Below, piece by piece: positions 34,757-46,021 of a DNA stretch of 64,000 bases. The DNA is from Sophora flavescens (lineage: Eukaryota; Streptophyta; Magnoliopsida; Fabales; Fabaceae): assembly GCA_030762895.1 (NCBI GenBank), contig CM061063.1:55755196-55819195 (forward strand). The letters are read 5' to 3'. Each line of letters opens with the position of its first letter. Positions within the stretch are counted from its first letter, which is position 1. The notes under the pieces are model-generated. The model saw only the letters and a list, made by a program, of their open reading frames with translations, did not search any database and was not told the DNA's origin. Both the position numbers and the translations under genes were made by a program.

Positions 34757-36281
34757 TGATAAGCCTTCGGCTTATCTAGTTTTATGACTAGATGAACTAG
34801 GGTTTATGTGCCAATTAGTCGAGTTCACTCTCGTTTTCGCCCAAATTTGCCTTGTTTTGTTCCTAAGTTGGACTTTGACTCGTTTTGCGTCTTTTGTGTA
34901 GTTTTTAGCTTATTTTGGATAGAATTATGCTTTTGGTTGCTTTTTGTGTTTTCAGGTCAATAAGTGAAGCTCCGGGAGTCAAGGAAAGTCAAGAAGCAGT
35001 GGAAAAAGCACTTCTGGAGATACTCGCCTCGCGAGTGTATGCTCGCCTCGCGAGCCTGAACATCAGATAAAGCAGCAACAATCATCACTCTGGTTCGCCC
35101 CGCGAACAGTCTGCTCGCCACGCGAATCATGAAGACCTGGAAGTCAGAGACCATCACGGCCTAGCCGTGATGAAGCTCACAGCCTAGAATTGAATCTCGC
35201 CCCGCGAAAGCATCTCGCCACGCGAGAGTTTGAAGACACTGGAAGACAGAGACACTCACGGCCTAGCCGTGATAAAGGTCACGACTGTGACAGATTGAAG
35301 TTGGAAGACTCGCCCTGCGAACACACTCTCGCCTCGCGAAAATCCAAACTTGAATGCGCGCCAAAACTAAAATTCGCCTCGCGAAAGATAGCTCGCCCCG
35401 CGAGAATGCAAGATTTAGAAACCTTATTTAAAGGCTGTTTCAGATCAAATTGGGAGATCCGAATCCTAGTAGTTTTAGCCACTGTTCAGAGTAGTTTAAG
35501 GCCATTCTCTTGTTCTCTTTGGAGCTGCGTCTCCCTTTTTCTTATTTTATTTTTTTATGGAGATTATGTCGGATTGTTCGTGTGTTGTTACGGACATGAG
35601 GAACTAATCCCCTCGTCTGGGGGATCGATGAAGCCACCCATGGCGGTATAGTGTTAATGTGATGTATGTTTTTCTCCCCTTCTCTCAATACATGTTTTCC
35701 AATTCTGATTTGATTGTGTTGATCATATGTGTTGCGTGATTAACTAGTTAAACGTGTTTGAGGCCGATCGGCGATTCGTGTTTTAGAACTTGAATTGGAA
35801 TCACTAATTGAATAATGAGCACGACAGTGGATTTAGGAGATTAGCGCAACCTTTTAGGTTACAAGAATTAATAGAATTCGAGATTAGGATTATGAGACCT
35901 AGTAAGTAATTAATCCAATCGTCGAATACGTCCTATTGAGCACGACAGTGGATATAGGAGAATTTGGGGGTCCCGGTTGACATTGTAATTGAATTTAGGG
36001 AGGAATTCATCATCACGTGGGAACTATACATGATTGGGTAGGTGGAATTGAGACCCTAGATATTTTAACTTCTAATTTTAATACCTTAGTTTAATTGATT
36101 TGTCAATTAAATTGCGATCTTAATCTCTCTCTCAACCACTTTCCTCACTTGACCAAACGTATCTGATTTCCCGCGGATTAGTTGAATTGGTAGCCCAATC
36201 CCTGAGTTCGACCTTGGTAAATTCTTACCGTGTTTCTTTTATTACTTGCGACGACCCGGTACACTTGCCGGCGTCACAACA
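34757..36281 (+). repeat. Athila-like 5' LTR (1,525 bp)
   Basis: It begins TGATAAGCCTTCGGCTTATC, itself a small hairpin, and ends GTCACAACA. It contains the dyad cluster at 35022-35405, a TATA-like TTATTTAAAG near 35424, and a 750-bp downstream part shared with the 3' LTR. Confidence 0.88.
35022..35405. promoter_or_regulatory. Cluster of TCGCCNYGCGA dyads upstream of a TATA box
   Basis: Ten words of the form TCGCCTCGCGA, TCGCCCCGCGA, TCGCCACGCGA or TCGCCCTGCGA occur in about 380 bp, most with a further complementary flanking pair. Two copies of TCACGGCCTAGCCGTGA, a perfect dyad, are interspersed. CpG density is far above the surrounding AT-rich DNA. The cluster ends about 20 bp before the TATA-like TTATTTAAAG. 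Confidence 0.75.
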
Positions 36282-36287
36282 AGTTTT

Positions 36288-36307
36288 TGGCGCCGTTGCC
36301 GGGGATT
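36288..36307 (+). other. Athila-like primer-binding site
   Basis: TGGCGCCGTTGCCGGGGA follows the LTR end after AAGTTTT. This is the usual priming sequence in plant Athila-type elements. Confidence 0.85.
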
Positions 36308-36355
36308 GGCACAACCAATTTTCCTAGTTTTAGGGAAGTTTGATTATTTGGTTAA

Positions 36356-36412
36356 GTTATTTTTTATTTTTATTTTTATTTTATTTTTATTTTTATTTTT
36401 ATTTTACTTTTA
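36356..36412. repeat. (TTTTTA)n simple repeat
   Basis: About nine units of ATTTTT lie in the leader of the Athila-like element. Confidence 0.9.
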
Positions 36413-36437
36413 TCTCTCTCTACTTCCTTGATTCCAC

Positions 36438-37571
36438 TTGGTCTTGCCTTGTTTTGTATGCGAGGTACACGAGGGAATGCTTCCGGGATGCGAATATTGT
36501 AATGGAGACCATGACACTTGGAGTTGTCCTTTCTACTACTCTCAAGAATATGTGGACTCATACCACAATTTCTATGACAGCGTGCCCCAGGACAACTATC
36601 AGAGTCAGAATCAGTATTGGGGTTATATGAGTAGAGACCATCCGGATTTCACTTGGAGTAATGATGGCGGTGGTCTAGCCTGGCAACCACAACCTCAACA
36701 GAACTGGCAACAACCTCAACAGGATGGTGGAATACGACCTTGGGAGTTGGCTCTTGAGAGGACAAATGCGACAATTGATAAGATAAGTGCGGCAAATGAT
36801 AAGACAAGTGCGGCAAATGATAAGATGGCCCAACAACAACAACCTTGGGAGTTGGCTCTTGAGAGGACAAATGCGGCAATTGATAAGACAAGTGCGGCCA
36901 TTGATAAGATGGCCACATCATTTGAGAAGGCGAATGCGGCATTAGAGATGAAGATTGCCCAACTCGTAAGGCAACTAAATGAGCATCCCCCAGAGACTTT
37001 CCCAGTTGATACCGAGAACGACCCTAAGAACCAATGCAATGCCACAACAACTAGAAGCAGTGGGGTGTTGGGATATGACTGGGATGTAACTAGTTCTCAG
37101 GGAGTTGAGGAAGAACTACCACATGTTGAGGAAGAACAACCGGAGTAAAAGGAATTGACAAGCGACAAGGCCCCGGAACAGCCACATGTTGAGGAAGAGC
37201 AACCTAAGGAAGAGGAGTTGGCAAAGGACAAGGCAATGGAGCAAGGGGGTAGAGATCAAAATGCGGATAAAGTGGTAGAGGATTCCACCATGCTTGCTAA
37301 GCAACCTGAAATTAATGCATTGGATAACTATGTTGGCTTACATGCATGTGTGAACATTGGTAAGTTAGACCCGCCCACTTGTCTGGCACACTTCCTCGAG
37401 AAAACACCATTTGACCCAAGAGGAAGTGAGTTCATAATTACAGTGGTCAATGGAGTTTTCACACTCAGGCTAGGTGGAATCATAGATAGAGTCGTATTGC
37501 TCCTGCGAGGGCCACTTCATAAACCATGGGATCCGGAGGGAGGAGGTTTTTCCACTAGTTTAGATCAGTAG
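36438..37571 (+). pseudogene. Athila-like gag remnant with internal repeats
   Basis: The frame is open from 36438 to 37571 except for a TAA at 37146-37148. It contains a cysteine motif CEYCNGDHDTWSC. A glutamine-rich stretch follows, then a repeated alpha-helical segment (WELALERTNA.ID repeated twice, with ANDKTSAANDKM and AIDKM units). After that comes IAQLVRQLNEHPPETFP, which resembles the gag end of Athila elements. The second half is acidic, with EEEQP repeats, and ends in a stretch of unknown relation. No protease, RT or integrase follows, so the product can only be a gag-like protein. Confidence 0.7.
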
Positions 37572-37585
37572 TTACGAATCCTTGT

Positions 37586-38349
37586 TTCTCTTTGGAGCTG
37601 CGTCTCCCTTCTCTTTTCTTTTCTTATTTTGATATGGAGATTATGTCCGATTGTTTGTCTATGAGCATGAGGAACTAATCCCCTCGTCCGAGGGAGCAAT
37701 GAAGCCGCCCATGGCGGTGTAGATTCAATGTGATGTATGTCTTTCTCCCTTGTCTCAATTTATGTTTTCCAATTCTGATTTGATTGCGTTGATCATATGT
37801 TTTGCGTGATTAACTAGTTAAACGTGTTTGAGGCCGAGAGGCGATTCGCGTTTTAGAACTTGAATTGGGATCGCTAATCGAATATTACACGAGATTGAGT
37901 AGGAGATTAGTGCAACCTTATAGGGAACAAGAATTAATCAAATTCGAGATTAGGATTATGAGACCTAGTAAGTAATTAATCCAATCGTCGAATACGTCCT
38001 ATTGAGCACGAGAGTGGATATAGGAGAAATTTGGGGGTCCCGGTTGACATCGTAATTGAACTTAGGGACGAATTCATCATCACTTGGGAATACATATTGG
38101 GCAGGTGGATTTGTGACCTTGGACATTTTAATTTCTGATTTTTAGTTAATTAGTTTATTAGATTCGTTAATTGAATTTTTGATATTATTCTCTCTCTCTC
38201 AACCACCTTCTGTAACTTGACCAAACGCATCTGATTTCCCGCGGATTAGTCGAATTGGTAGCCCAATCCCTGAGTTCGACCTCGGTAATTACTTTCCGTG
38301 TTATTTTATTACTTGCGACGACCCGGTACACTTGCCGGCCTCATCAACA
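37586..38349 (+). repeat. Athila-like 3' LTR, 5'-truncated
   Basis: The 764 bp match the last half of the 5' LTR, from 'ctctttggagctgcgtctccc' onward (35514 in the partner). The first half, including the dyad cluster and TATA box, is missing, so a new copy could not be made by the normal template switch. It ends CATCAACA before the TGGAT duplication. Confidence 0.85.
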
Positions 38350-38354
38350 TGGAT

Positions 38355-38738
38355 CCAAATCAAGATGACCCAATGGTGATAACAGTTGAACTAGCCAACT
38401 TCTCGGTCAAACGAACACTTATTGACCAGGGGAGCTCGGCTGATATTCTATACCTGGCGACCTTCAAGAAACTTGGAATTCCAGAAAAGCTGATAAAAGA
38501 GCAGGAAGACAAGCTAGTAGGGTTCGCCCGGGAGCAAGTAAAAACCCGAGGTTACATAGACCTCTTAACAGCTTTTGGAGAAGGAAGACTCTCCAAATCC
38601 GTATCGGTCAGGTACGTTATTGTAGATGCCAGCACGTCTTACAACATCCTTATTGGAAGACCGACTTTGAATGAACTCGGAGCGATTGTCTCTACCCCAC
38701 ACCTGACAATGAAATTCCCAGCGAGTTCGGAGATATAG
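38355..38738 (+). pseudogene. Tat element protease
   Basis: After the nested element the frame reads DDPMVITVELANF and the aspartic-protease entry LIDQGSSADILY, where the family usually has D-T/S-G. The catalytic D and G remain and the middle residue is Q. The body includes a flap-like region and YNILIGRPTLNELGAI. The frame ends at a TAG. The enzyme would cut the gag-pol polyprotein, but the changed motif makes activity doubtful. Confidence 0.85.
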
Positions 38739-39039
38739 TCGTAGTCCGGGCTGACCAAAGGCTAGCCAGGCAATGCTATGTAGATAGCCTAAAGGTTACC
38801 TGGAACCAGGATATCGCAAAGAATACCGAGGATGATAAAGCAGAAGTGGTAAGCTCGGTCAGTTCGGTAACTTCAGCCAGCTCGGTTAGCATGTTTGAAC
38901 TTGACCCAAGGACGGAGATGTACGAGTCCAGAGCCGAACCAACAAAGTCTTTAGAAAGGTTCCAGTTGGGAGCCCAAGCTGAACAATGCACTTAAGTCGG
39001 CAGTCAGCTCGACCCCTCGCTCAAACAAAGGATTCAAGC

Positions 39040-40912
39040 TGTCTTAAGAAAGAATGCCGATCTGTTTGCTTGGAAGACATCGGATATGCCTGGTATAGAC
39101 CCCAATTTTATGTGCCATAAGCTATCCATATGTCTCGAAGCCAAGCCTGTAGCTCAGAGAAAAAGGAAAATTGGCGAAGAAAGGCGCTAAGCAGTAGCCG
39201 AGGAGACTTCCAAACTGGTCAAAGCAAATTTCATCAGAGAAGTGAAATACACTACTTGGCTAGCCAACGTGGTGTTAGTTAGAAAGGCCAATGGTATATG
39301 GAGAATGTGCACCGACTACACCGATCTCAACAAGGCGTGCCCAAAGGATTCTTATCCTCTTCCCAACATTGACAGATTGGTGGACGGGGCCTTAGGGTAC
39401 AAAGTTTTGTCTTTTATGGACGCATACTCGGGTTATAACCAGATCAGGATGTATCCACCCGACGAAGAAAAAATGGCATTTATGACTGATGGGTCCAACT
39501 ACTGCTATCGGGTAATGCCTTTCGACTTAAAAAATGCTGGTGAGACATATCAAAGGCTTATGGACAAAGTTTTCGTTGACCAAATCGGAAAGAACCTAGA
39601 AGTGTATGTCGATGATATGGTGGTAAAATTCGATGACCTAAGGCAACACTCAGCCGGTCTCGAAGAAATTTTCAGCCAGCTCAGAAAATACAACATGAGG
39701 TTAAATCCAGAAAAATGCTCTTTTGGTGTACAAGGAGGAAAGTTCTTAGGATATATGTTAACACACAAGGGGATTGAAGCTAATCCGGATAAATGCAAGG
39801 CTGTTATGGAAATGCAGAGTCCTCGGCATGTGAAAGAAATTCAGAGGTTAGCCGGCCGATTACCTTCTCTATCCCGCTTTTTCTCGAAGTCCGCAGAAAA
39901 GGCAAGACCTTTCTTCCAGCTTTTGAAAAAACCAAAAGAGTTCATCTGGACTGAAGAGTGTCAGAAAGCCTTTGAAGATCTGAAACTCTTCCTAGCTTCT
40001 CCCCCAATCCTCACTCGGCCTCAGCTCAGTAAAGATCTGTACTTGTACCTATCTGTCAACGATTATGCAATCAGTGCAGTAATCATCCAGGAAGAGGAAG
40101 AGCAACAGCAACATATGTCAGTTTATTATGTGAGTAGAATCCTGAAAGACGCAGAAACACGATATCAAGTAATTGAAAAACTAGCCCTCGCCTTAGTTAT
40201 GGCAGCTCGGAGGTTACGACCTTATTTCCAGTCGCACCAAGTTATAGTCAAAACTGATCATCCAATAAAGCAGGTGCTCAGGAAACCCGATCTAGCCGGA
40301 CGAATGATAGCTTGGTCAGTAGAATTTTCGGAATTCGGTTTGCAATATGAGCCGAGGGGGCCGATGAAAGCACAATGTCTCTCCGACTTCATTGCCGAGT
40401 TCTCTTCTAAGCCGAGGTCGGAATCCTTCATTTGGCTCCTATATGTTGACGTATCATCTAACTTGAAGGGAAGTGGGGTTGGAATAATTCTCGAAGGGCC
40501 TGATGACCTAATCCTGGAACAATCTTTGAAGTTTGGGTTTACTGCTTCAAACAACCAAGCAGAATATGAAGCCCTTATTGCAGGACTGATGCTAGCTAAG
40601 GAAGTTGGGGTCCAAGAATTAAAATGCCGAAGTGACTCACAGCTTGTAACAGGACAAGTCTCGGGTAATTATCAAACAAAGGACCCCCAACTGACCAAAT
40701 ATCTCTGCAAGGTTAATAGCCTAGTTTTTGAATTTGATAATTTCACTATTGAGCATATACCTCGGGAAGAAAATTCCAGGGCAGATCTGTTGTCCAAGTT
40801 GGCTAGCACCAAGAAAGTTGGTCAGCTAAGAACTTTCATTCAGGAAAACCTTCTCGAACCGATCATAAAAAGTGCCGAAGTAATAATGACCGAGCACTAT
40901 GATCGTGGCTAG
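39040..40912 (+). pseudogene. Tat element RT, RNase H and second RNase H-like domain
   Basis: From about 39040 the pol sense reads LRKNADLFAWKTSDMPGI, then a TAA near 39190, then 556 open codons from 39242 to a TAG. RT motifs are WRMCTDYTDLNKACPKDSYPLP, FMDAYSGYNQI, MPFDLKNAGETYQRLMD and the catalytic YVDD, with LGYMLTHKGIEANP after it. The first RNase H region has YYVSRIL and RYQVIEKLALALV. A second, with LYVDVSSN..GSGVGIIL, ASNNQAEYEALIAGL and RSDSQLVTGQV, is the extra RNase H-like domain that marks the Tat lineage. YVDVSSN replaces the usual YVDGSSN. The TAG at 40910-40912 would block integrase. Confidence 0.9.
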
Positions 40913-42143
40913 ATGACACCGATTTGGGAGTATTTAGCCACGGACAAATTGCCCGGTGACCCTAATGAGGCGACACGAATTCGTCTGAAATCTTGCCACT
41001 ACACCATCCGAGATGGCGAGTTGTATAGAAGAGGATTCTCCATGCCATTACTGAAGTGCCTAGCAAAGGAGCAGTCCGAGTACGTAATGGATGAGATGCA
41101 CCGAGGAATCTGTGGAATGCATTCGGGTGGCCGATCTCTGGCAGCTCGGGTCCTGCGAGCAGGGTTTTACTGGCCAACCATGAGACTTGATTGTGCTACT
41201 TGGACTAATAGGTGTGAGCCCTGTCAGAAGTTCTCCAACATAGCACATGCTCCAGGAGAAGAGCTCTATTCCATATTCTCGTCGTGGCCCTTTACTATGT
41301 AGGGGATGGATTTAGTCGGTCCTTTCCCAGTTGCCAAAGGTCAAGTCAAGTTCTTGCTGGTAGGTGTAGACTACTTCACCAAGTGGATTGAAGCAGAACC
41401 ATTAGCTACGATAAATGCTAAAAAAGTTCAGAGTTTTGTATGGAAAAACATCATATGCAGGCACGACCCCCTTATGCAATTGTCACAGACAATGGAAAGC
41501 AATTCACCGATAAAGAGATTAGAGAATTCTACTCCAACCTCGGAATTAAACATAAATTGACCTCGGTTGAGCATCCACAAACAAATGGACAAGTAGAGGC
41601 AGCTAATAAAGTCATTTTAAACGAGCTCAAAAGAAGGTTAGGCCAATCAAAAGGGGATTGGGTTGAACAATTACCAAGCATCCTATGGGCTTACCATTGC
41701 TCACCGCAGTCTTGAACTAGTGAAATGCTGTTCAACCTAACCTATGGAACCGATGCAATGATTCCAGTTGAGCTCGACGAACTCTCTTTCCGAAGGCATC
41801 ATCATGACCAAAGTAAGAATGAAGAAGAACTCCGAGTTGATCTTGACATGGTTGAAGAAGTCTGAGATGAGGCGGAAATCAGAGACGAGCTATGCAAGCA
41901 AAAAGTAACTCGGAAGTACAACTCGAGGTTGCAGCCAAGGGAATTTGTGCAAGGTGACTTAGTGCTGAGACTGTAAAACGACGCGAGAAAAGACCCCAGA
42001 GAGGGTAAGCTCACAGCAAACTGGTCTGGCCCATTCAGAATAGTTGAAAATCTGGGAAATGGTGCCTACAGGCTAGAAGAATTGTCAGGAAAGGCTGTTC
42101 CAAGAACATGGAACACTTCCCACCTTAAGTTTTATTTTAGTTA
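40913..42143 (+). pseudogene. Tat element integrase
   Basis: The HHCC zinc finger reads MHRGICGMHSGGRSLAARVL ... CEPCQKFS. A TAG at 41300 precedes the core GMDLVGPFP.AKGQVKFLLVGVDYFTKWIEAEPL. A frameshift near 41460 moves to IVTDNGKQFTDKEIREF and QTNGQVEAANK, which keep the second aspartate and the glutamate of D,D,E. Further in-frame stops occur at 41711, 41861 and 41974. The tail ends LKFYFS and TAA at 42143, without a chromodomain. Confidence 0.88.
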
Positions 42144-42300
42144 AGGTTATAGGTGATGCACTCTTTTTCCTATCCTGGTCTTTTTCCCACGAGGTTTTGG
42201 CCGGAAGGGTTTTAATGAGGCACACTCGAAAAAATAAATAAATAGAATCATTTTCAGTTGCGCTATTAGGCAAAGATACTGTTATGGTTAAAAATTTATT

Positions 42301-42900
42301 TATGAAAACAATTACAAACCTAAAGAGGCTGACCGAGCTAAAATCGACTGAGTTGAGGTCGAAATGCCGGGCCTATAAAGGTAAACAACAACTAAAAACC
42401 TAAAGAGGCTGACCGAGCTAAAATCGACCGAGTTGAGGTCGAAATGCCGAGCCTATAGAGGTAAACAACAATTACAAACCTAAAGAGACTGACCGACCTA
42501 AAATCGATCGAGTTGAGGTCGAAATACCGAGCCTATAGAGGTAAACGACAATTACAAACCTAAAGAGGCCGACCGAGCTAAAATCGACCTAGTTGAGGTC
42601 GAAATGTCGGGCCTATAAAGGTAAACAACAACTAAAAATCTAAAGAGGTTGACCGAGCTAAAATCGACCGAGTTGAGGTCGAAATTCCGAGCCTATAGAG
42701 GTAAACAACAACTACAAACCTAAAGAGGCCGACCGAGCTAAAATCGACCGAGTTGAAGTCGAAATGCCGAGCCTATAAAGGTATACAACATCCAAAGGTG
42801 GTTAAAAAACATAAAAAGGCTAACCGAGCTAAAATCGACTGAGTTGAGGTCGAAATGCCAAGCCTAAAAAAGGTAAACAACGGCTAAGAAGGTAAGTAAA
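42301..42900 (+). repeat. 80-bp tandem array in the Tat element 3' region
   Basis: The unit carries 'taaagaggctgaccgagc', 'aaaatcgaccgagttgaggtc' split by no more than a base or two, and 'gcctataaaggtaaacaac'. Starts at 42321, 42401, 42481, 42561, 42641 and 42721 show an exact 80-bp period; a seventh copy is shorter and diverged. The array lies between pol and the antisense gene. Confidence 0.92.
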
Positions 42901-43118
42901 TACCTACAGGTATTTCGAGTCTCAAAAACTTGAGTAAACCGTGTAACGCGCCAAACCGTAAAAACCGAGCACTAACTTAGAAAAATAGTTACAAACATTT
43001 TCTAAGTAAAAAGTAACTCGTAAGCAAGAACGTGATTCCATTAATAAAAAAGGGGGCAAAGCCCGGAGTACATAAGAATTCAAAATAAAAGCATTGCCCT
43101 AGGAACCTTTTCCCTAGG

Positions 43119-45223
43119 CTACTCATGGGCATCCCCATGAGCAACGATTTCAACAGGAGTGGAGTTGGGCTCATCCTCGGCACTTGGAGGAATAGGAGAA
43201 GATTGACCGGGTAAGCCCATTCCCCCTTCATCATCGGCTTCCTCTTCGACCACTTCTCCTTCGACCTCCTCTTCTTGAGCTGCCTCTGCCTCATCCTCCA
43301 GCTCGGAAAACGGAACTAGAATTCCATCTCTGTTAAAATCCTTGTCCACATCAGCATGGGAGAAGTCAACATTGGGGTTGAAACGCTGAAGCTGCTTCAC
43401 GGCTCGGGCGAAGCCATTAACATGCTCCTTCATAATGGCAGCCTCAGCTTCAGCCAGATCAGACCGAAGCCTAAGAGTGACCTCCTTCTCGGCTTCTAGC
43501 GACTTCCGCAGCTCAAGATTGGCCTCCTTTTTGACCAGAAGAATGGTCTTGTCTTTTTCCAGCTCAGTCTTTTGGGCCTTCAGCTGACCGATGACCCAAG
43601 CTTGCTCCTCACACTTGGCCACGGCCTGAGCCAGCTCGTCCCTCACCCTCAAGGCACGAGCCGCATCGGCCCTCATCGCCTCCATTTTCTTGACATTGTC
43701 GATAATCTGATGACTCCATAAGCGAGTAATCGAGGCGATCCGGAGAGCATAGGCAGCGGTCGCCTCTATACTCGCATCAGGCCCTTGCTCCAGCAAGAGC
43801 CGAGCATCAGAAGGCTTCAGCACTTAGCCGTCAATCAGGCCACAGGGTCGAACTCATTCCCCCAGAGCGAGCTGATGCCCGGGTTACAGTTTCCATTATA
43901 CCATTTGGTGTCCGAAGTAGGATCGGTCACCATGGGAGCATTGCCTAATCTCTTATCAGCATCAGGAGTTTCTTCGATGATCAGCCGGGGGGGGGAGAAC
44001 TTCTAATCGGGACCTCAGACAGCACGTCTTTCCGAGTCCTTTTAGGAGGGTGAGTGTTTAGGTCAGAAGCTTCAACAACTTTCTTTTTCTTCCCCTTGAC
44101 ATTTGAAGCTATAGCTGATCCGCCAGCAGCTTGAGTAGCCGACTTCTTCATCAGGGCCTTGTAGTTGAAATTCCCCATTATCACTACAAGAAGGAAATCG
44201 GTCAAATACAATAAGCATGCTTCAGGATAAATTAACACTTGTCAACAAAAAGCTACTTGCGTTCAAAATCAGCTTGCCGAGTGGAAGAGGCAGTAAGTTT
44301 TAAAAGCCTTCCACAAGGCAATGGCCGAGGTTAAAGACTCAGGACCTCGACATCGGCTCACTCTTGAGAGGTCATAGAGCCGAGGTCATAGCTAGAAAAT
44401 TTGGAAGGGTGTGGTTGCCAATAGAAGGGAAATCTAGGGTTTCCAGCCGAGTAAAAAAAGAACGCCTCATTACCCTCTAGAGGTCGGACTTTGAAGAAAT
44501 CCGACTTAAAAAACTTATACGAGCTCTTATAGAGCCCGATGATCCCCCTCTGCTCAATCCCACTCAGAGAGATCCAGCCAACTCGGTCCCCGAACCGAAC
44601 TCGATAGAATTAAAGAAACTTAGGAGCATTAGCCTCTATCCCTATCTGGCAGCACAGAATTTGGAAGGCTCTCAAAAATGTCCAACTATTCGGGTGAAGC
44701 TGGGTAGGAGCAACGTTCATAACTCGCAAGACTTCGCATTTGAATGGGGTGAAGGGAATGGAAACTCCAATTTGTTCAAAAAAGGTCTTGTATACATATG
44801 TAAAGTGTGGCTCATCTGAAGGGGGCAAAGAAAAACATGATCATCTTCTGTACAAGGAAGGCACTCTACAGTGCCTCGTTTAGCAGCAACCTTGTTTTTT
44901 ATGGCTTTGAGGGAGTCAAAGTCCCTGAAGTTAGAATAAAATGCAGCAACATCGGGTTTTACCCAGAAATACCCAGGAATGGTATTATCCGGGTAGGGAA
45001 CCCTGGGCATCCTAGAAACATGCTTGCGGCGCTTGGGGGAAACAATGGCGTCAGGAGTTGCATAGCTACTCCCGTCAGAAGAAGAAGAAGATCCCTTGTA
45101 GCCTCTATCACCATGAGAGGGAGAGGGGGAGTGATAAGGAGAGTCCCCAATCCGATTGATTTCGGGCTCTATGATCCGAACCCCAGAAGTGGCATTCTAG
45201 GATGCCTCGAATGAAGTCTCCAT
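43119..45223 (-). pseudogene. Antisense extra gene of the Tat element (putative gypsy-type transposon domain)
   Basis: Reading the minus strand from ATG at 45223, a METSFEAS start is followed by a TAG, a serine-rich linker and basic KRRKH. Next comes PYPDNTIPGYFWVKPDVAAFYSNF. A frameshift near 44826 leads to FFEQIGVSIPFTPF, VLRVMNVAPTQLHPNSWTFL and RAFQILC, the pattern of the 'putative gypsy type transposon' family (PF04195). Further on are a nuclear-signal-like KGKKKK (44.1 kb) and a long coiled coil (43823-43119: KKMEAMRADAARALRVRDEL through LRKSLEAEKE), then an acidic tail. Such antisense genes are known from Tat elements; their function is unknown. This copy is broken by stops and frameshifts. 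Confidence 0.75.
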
Positions 45224-45775
45224 GGATGAAAAAATCAGAAATCAAACTGGAGAAAAGAAAAAAATCTAAGGGAATGTGAAAGAGATGAGAAGGACGTACC
45301 TCGAATAGGAAGGGAATGTGAGAGCTTGGACTAAAAAGGACTCGAGAGAGAAGAAAATCTAGGGCTCAAGGAAGGTGAAACCCTGTTCCAGGGAGCTCGC
45401 TCAATTTATAGAAAAGGCGCGCAAAGAAATGGAACGTTCCTTTTGGCGAATTGATGATGGTTGTTGGCGTGTGAGATAAGAGAAACGTCCCTTCAAGTCT
45501 GCTCAGGTTCGGCACACTAATGGAAAGGAAACACGTGGCAGAGACATCGAAATATGCACTGTCATCAAGTGAAAGTATGAGCACGCAGATACAGCGCAGG
45601 CCTCGGAAATGATGCCATAAAAGCCACGCGTCACAAGTTAGCTTTGCCGTAATCACAAAGAGCAACATCTCTTTTCTATCTCGGGAACCGAGAAAGTATG
45701 GCCTCAGTACAAAACTCAGGTGATTACCTCCACCTCGGCTGGGCTCGGCTCCTTCGAGAAAAGCTTCCACACAAT

Positions 45776-45802
45776 TAGCTCAAAGCTTGGGGGGCTTGTG
45801 TA
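45776..45802 (+). repeat. Upstream copy of the Tat polypurine tract
   Basis: TAGCTCAAAGCTTGGGGGGC and TTGTGTA match the sequence at 46003-46027 next to the 3' LTR. The copy is 225 bp too far upstream to serve the LTR present. Confidence 0.75.
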
Positions 45803-45876
45803 TGAGCCGATGTGTAGAGCTCAGTAGCTCGAAGTATCAAAGCTCGGTCGCCCGAACTATTCACCGAGTTGGAAGA

Positions 45877-45899
45877 TATATATATATATATATATATAC
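45877..45899. repeat. AT microsatellite
   Basis: About eleven AT dinucleotides lie between the two polypurine-tract copies. Confidence 0.9.
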
Positions 45900-46004
45900 C
45901 GAAGTATGAAGCTCGACCAATTACCTCACCAATTCGAAAGACAAAAGAAGAAACCAAGTTCCTAAGCTCGGCTAATGTCATGAAAGCTTCTACGCTTTAC
46001 TAGC

Positions 46005-46021
46005 TCAAAGCTTGGGGGGCT
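46005..46021 (+). other. Tat element polypurine tract
   Basis: CAAAGCTTGGGGGGCT directly precedes the 3' LTR start TGTGTACTGG and is the plus-strand priming site expected there. Confidence 0.85.

Larger units (their letters stand above)
34757..38349 (+). mobile_element. Non-autonomous Athila-like element nested in the Tat element
   Basis: TGGAT occurs at 34752-34756 and 38350-38354, and the 3,593-bp segment between them starts TGATAAGCC and ends CATCAACA. It has a full 5' LTR, a primer site, a short internal region with gag-like coding only, and a 3' LTR lacking its first half. When the segment is left out, the host frame reads on in register from the gag end into the protease entry, apart from one TGA. 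Lack of pol makes it dependent on other elements. Confidence 0.9.

Noticed and set aside
36649..37045. Minus-strand open frames opposite the Athila-like gag
   Set aside because: They are shadows of the repeated ERTNAAIDK coding segment.
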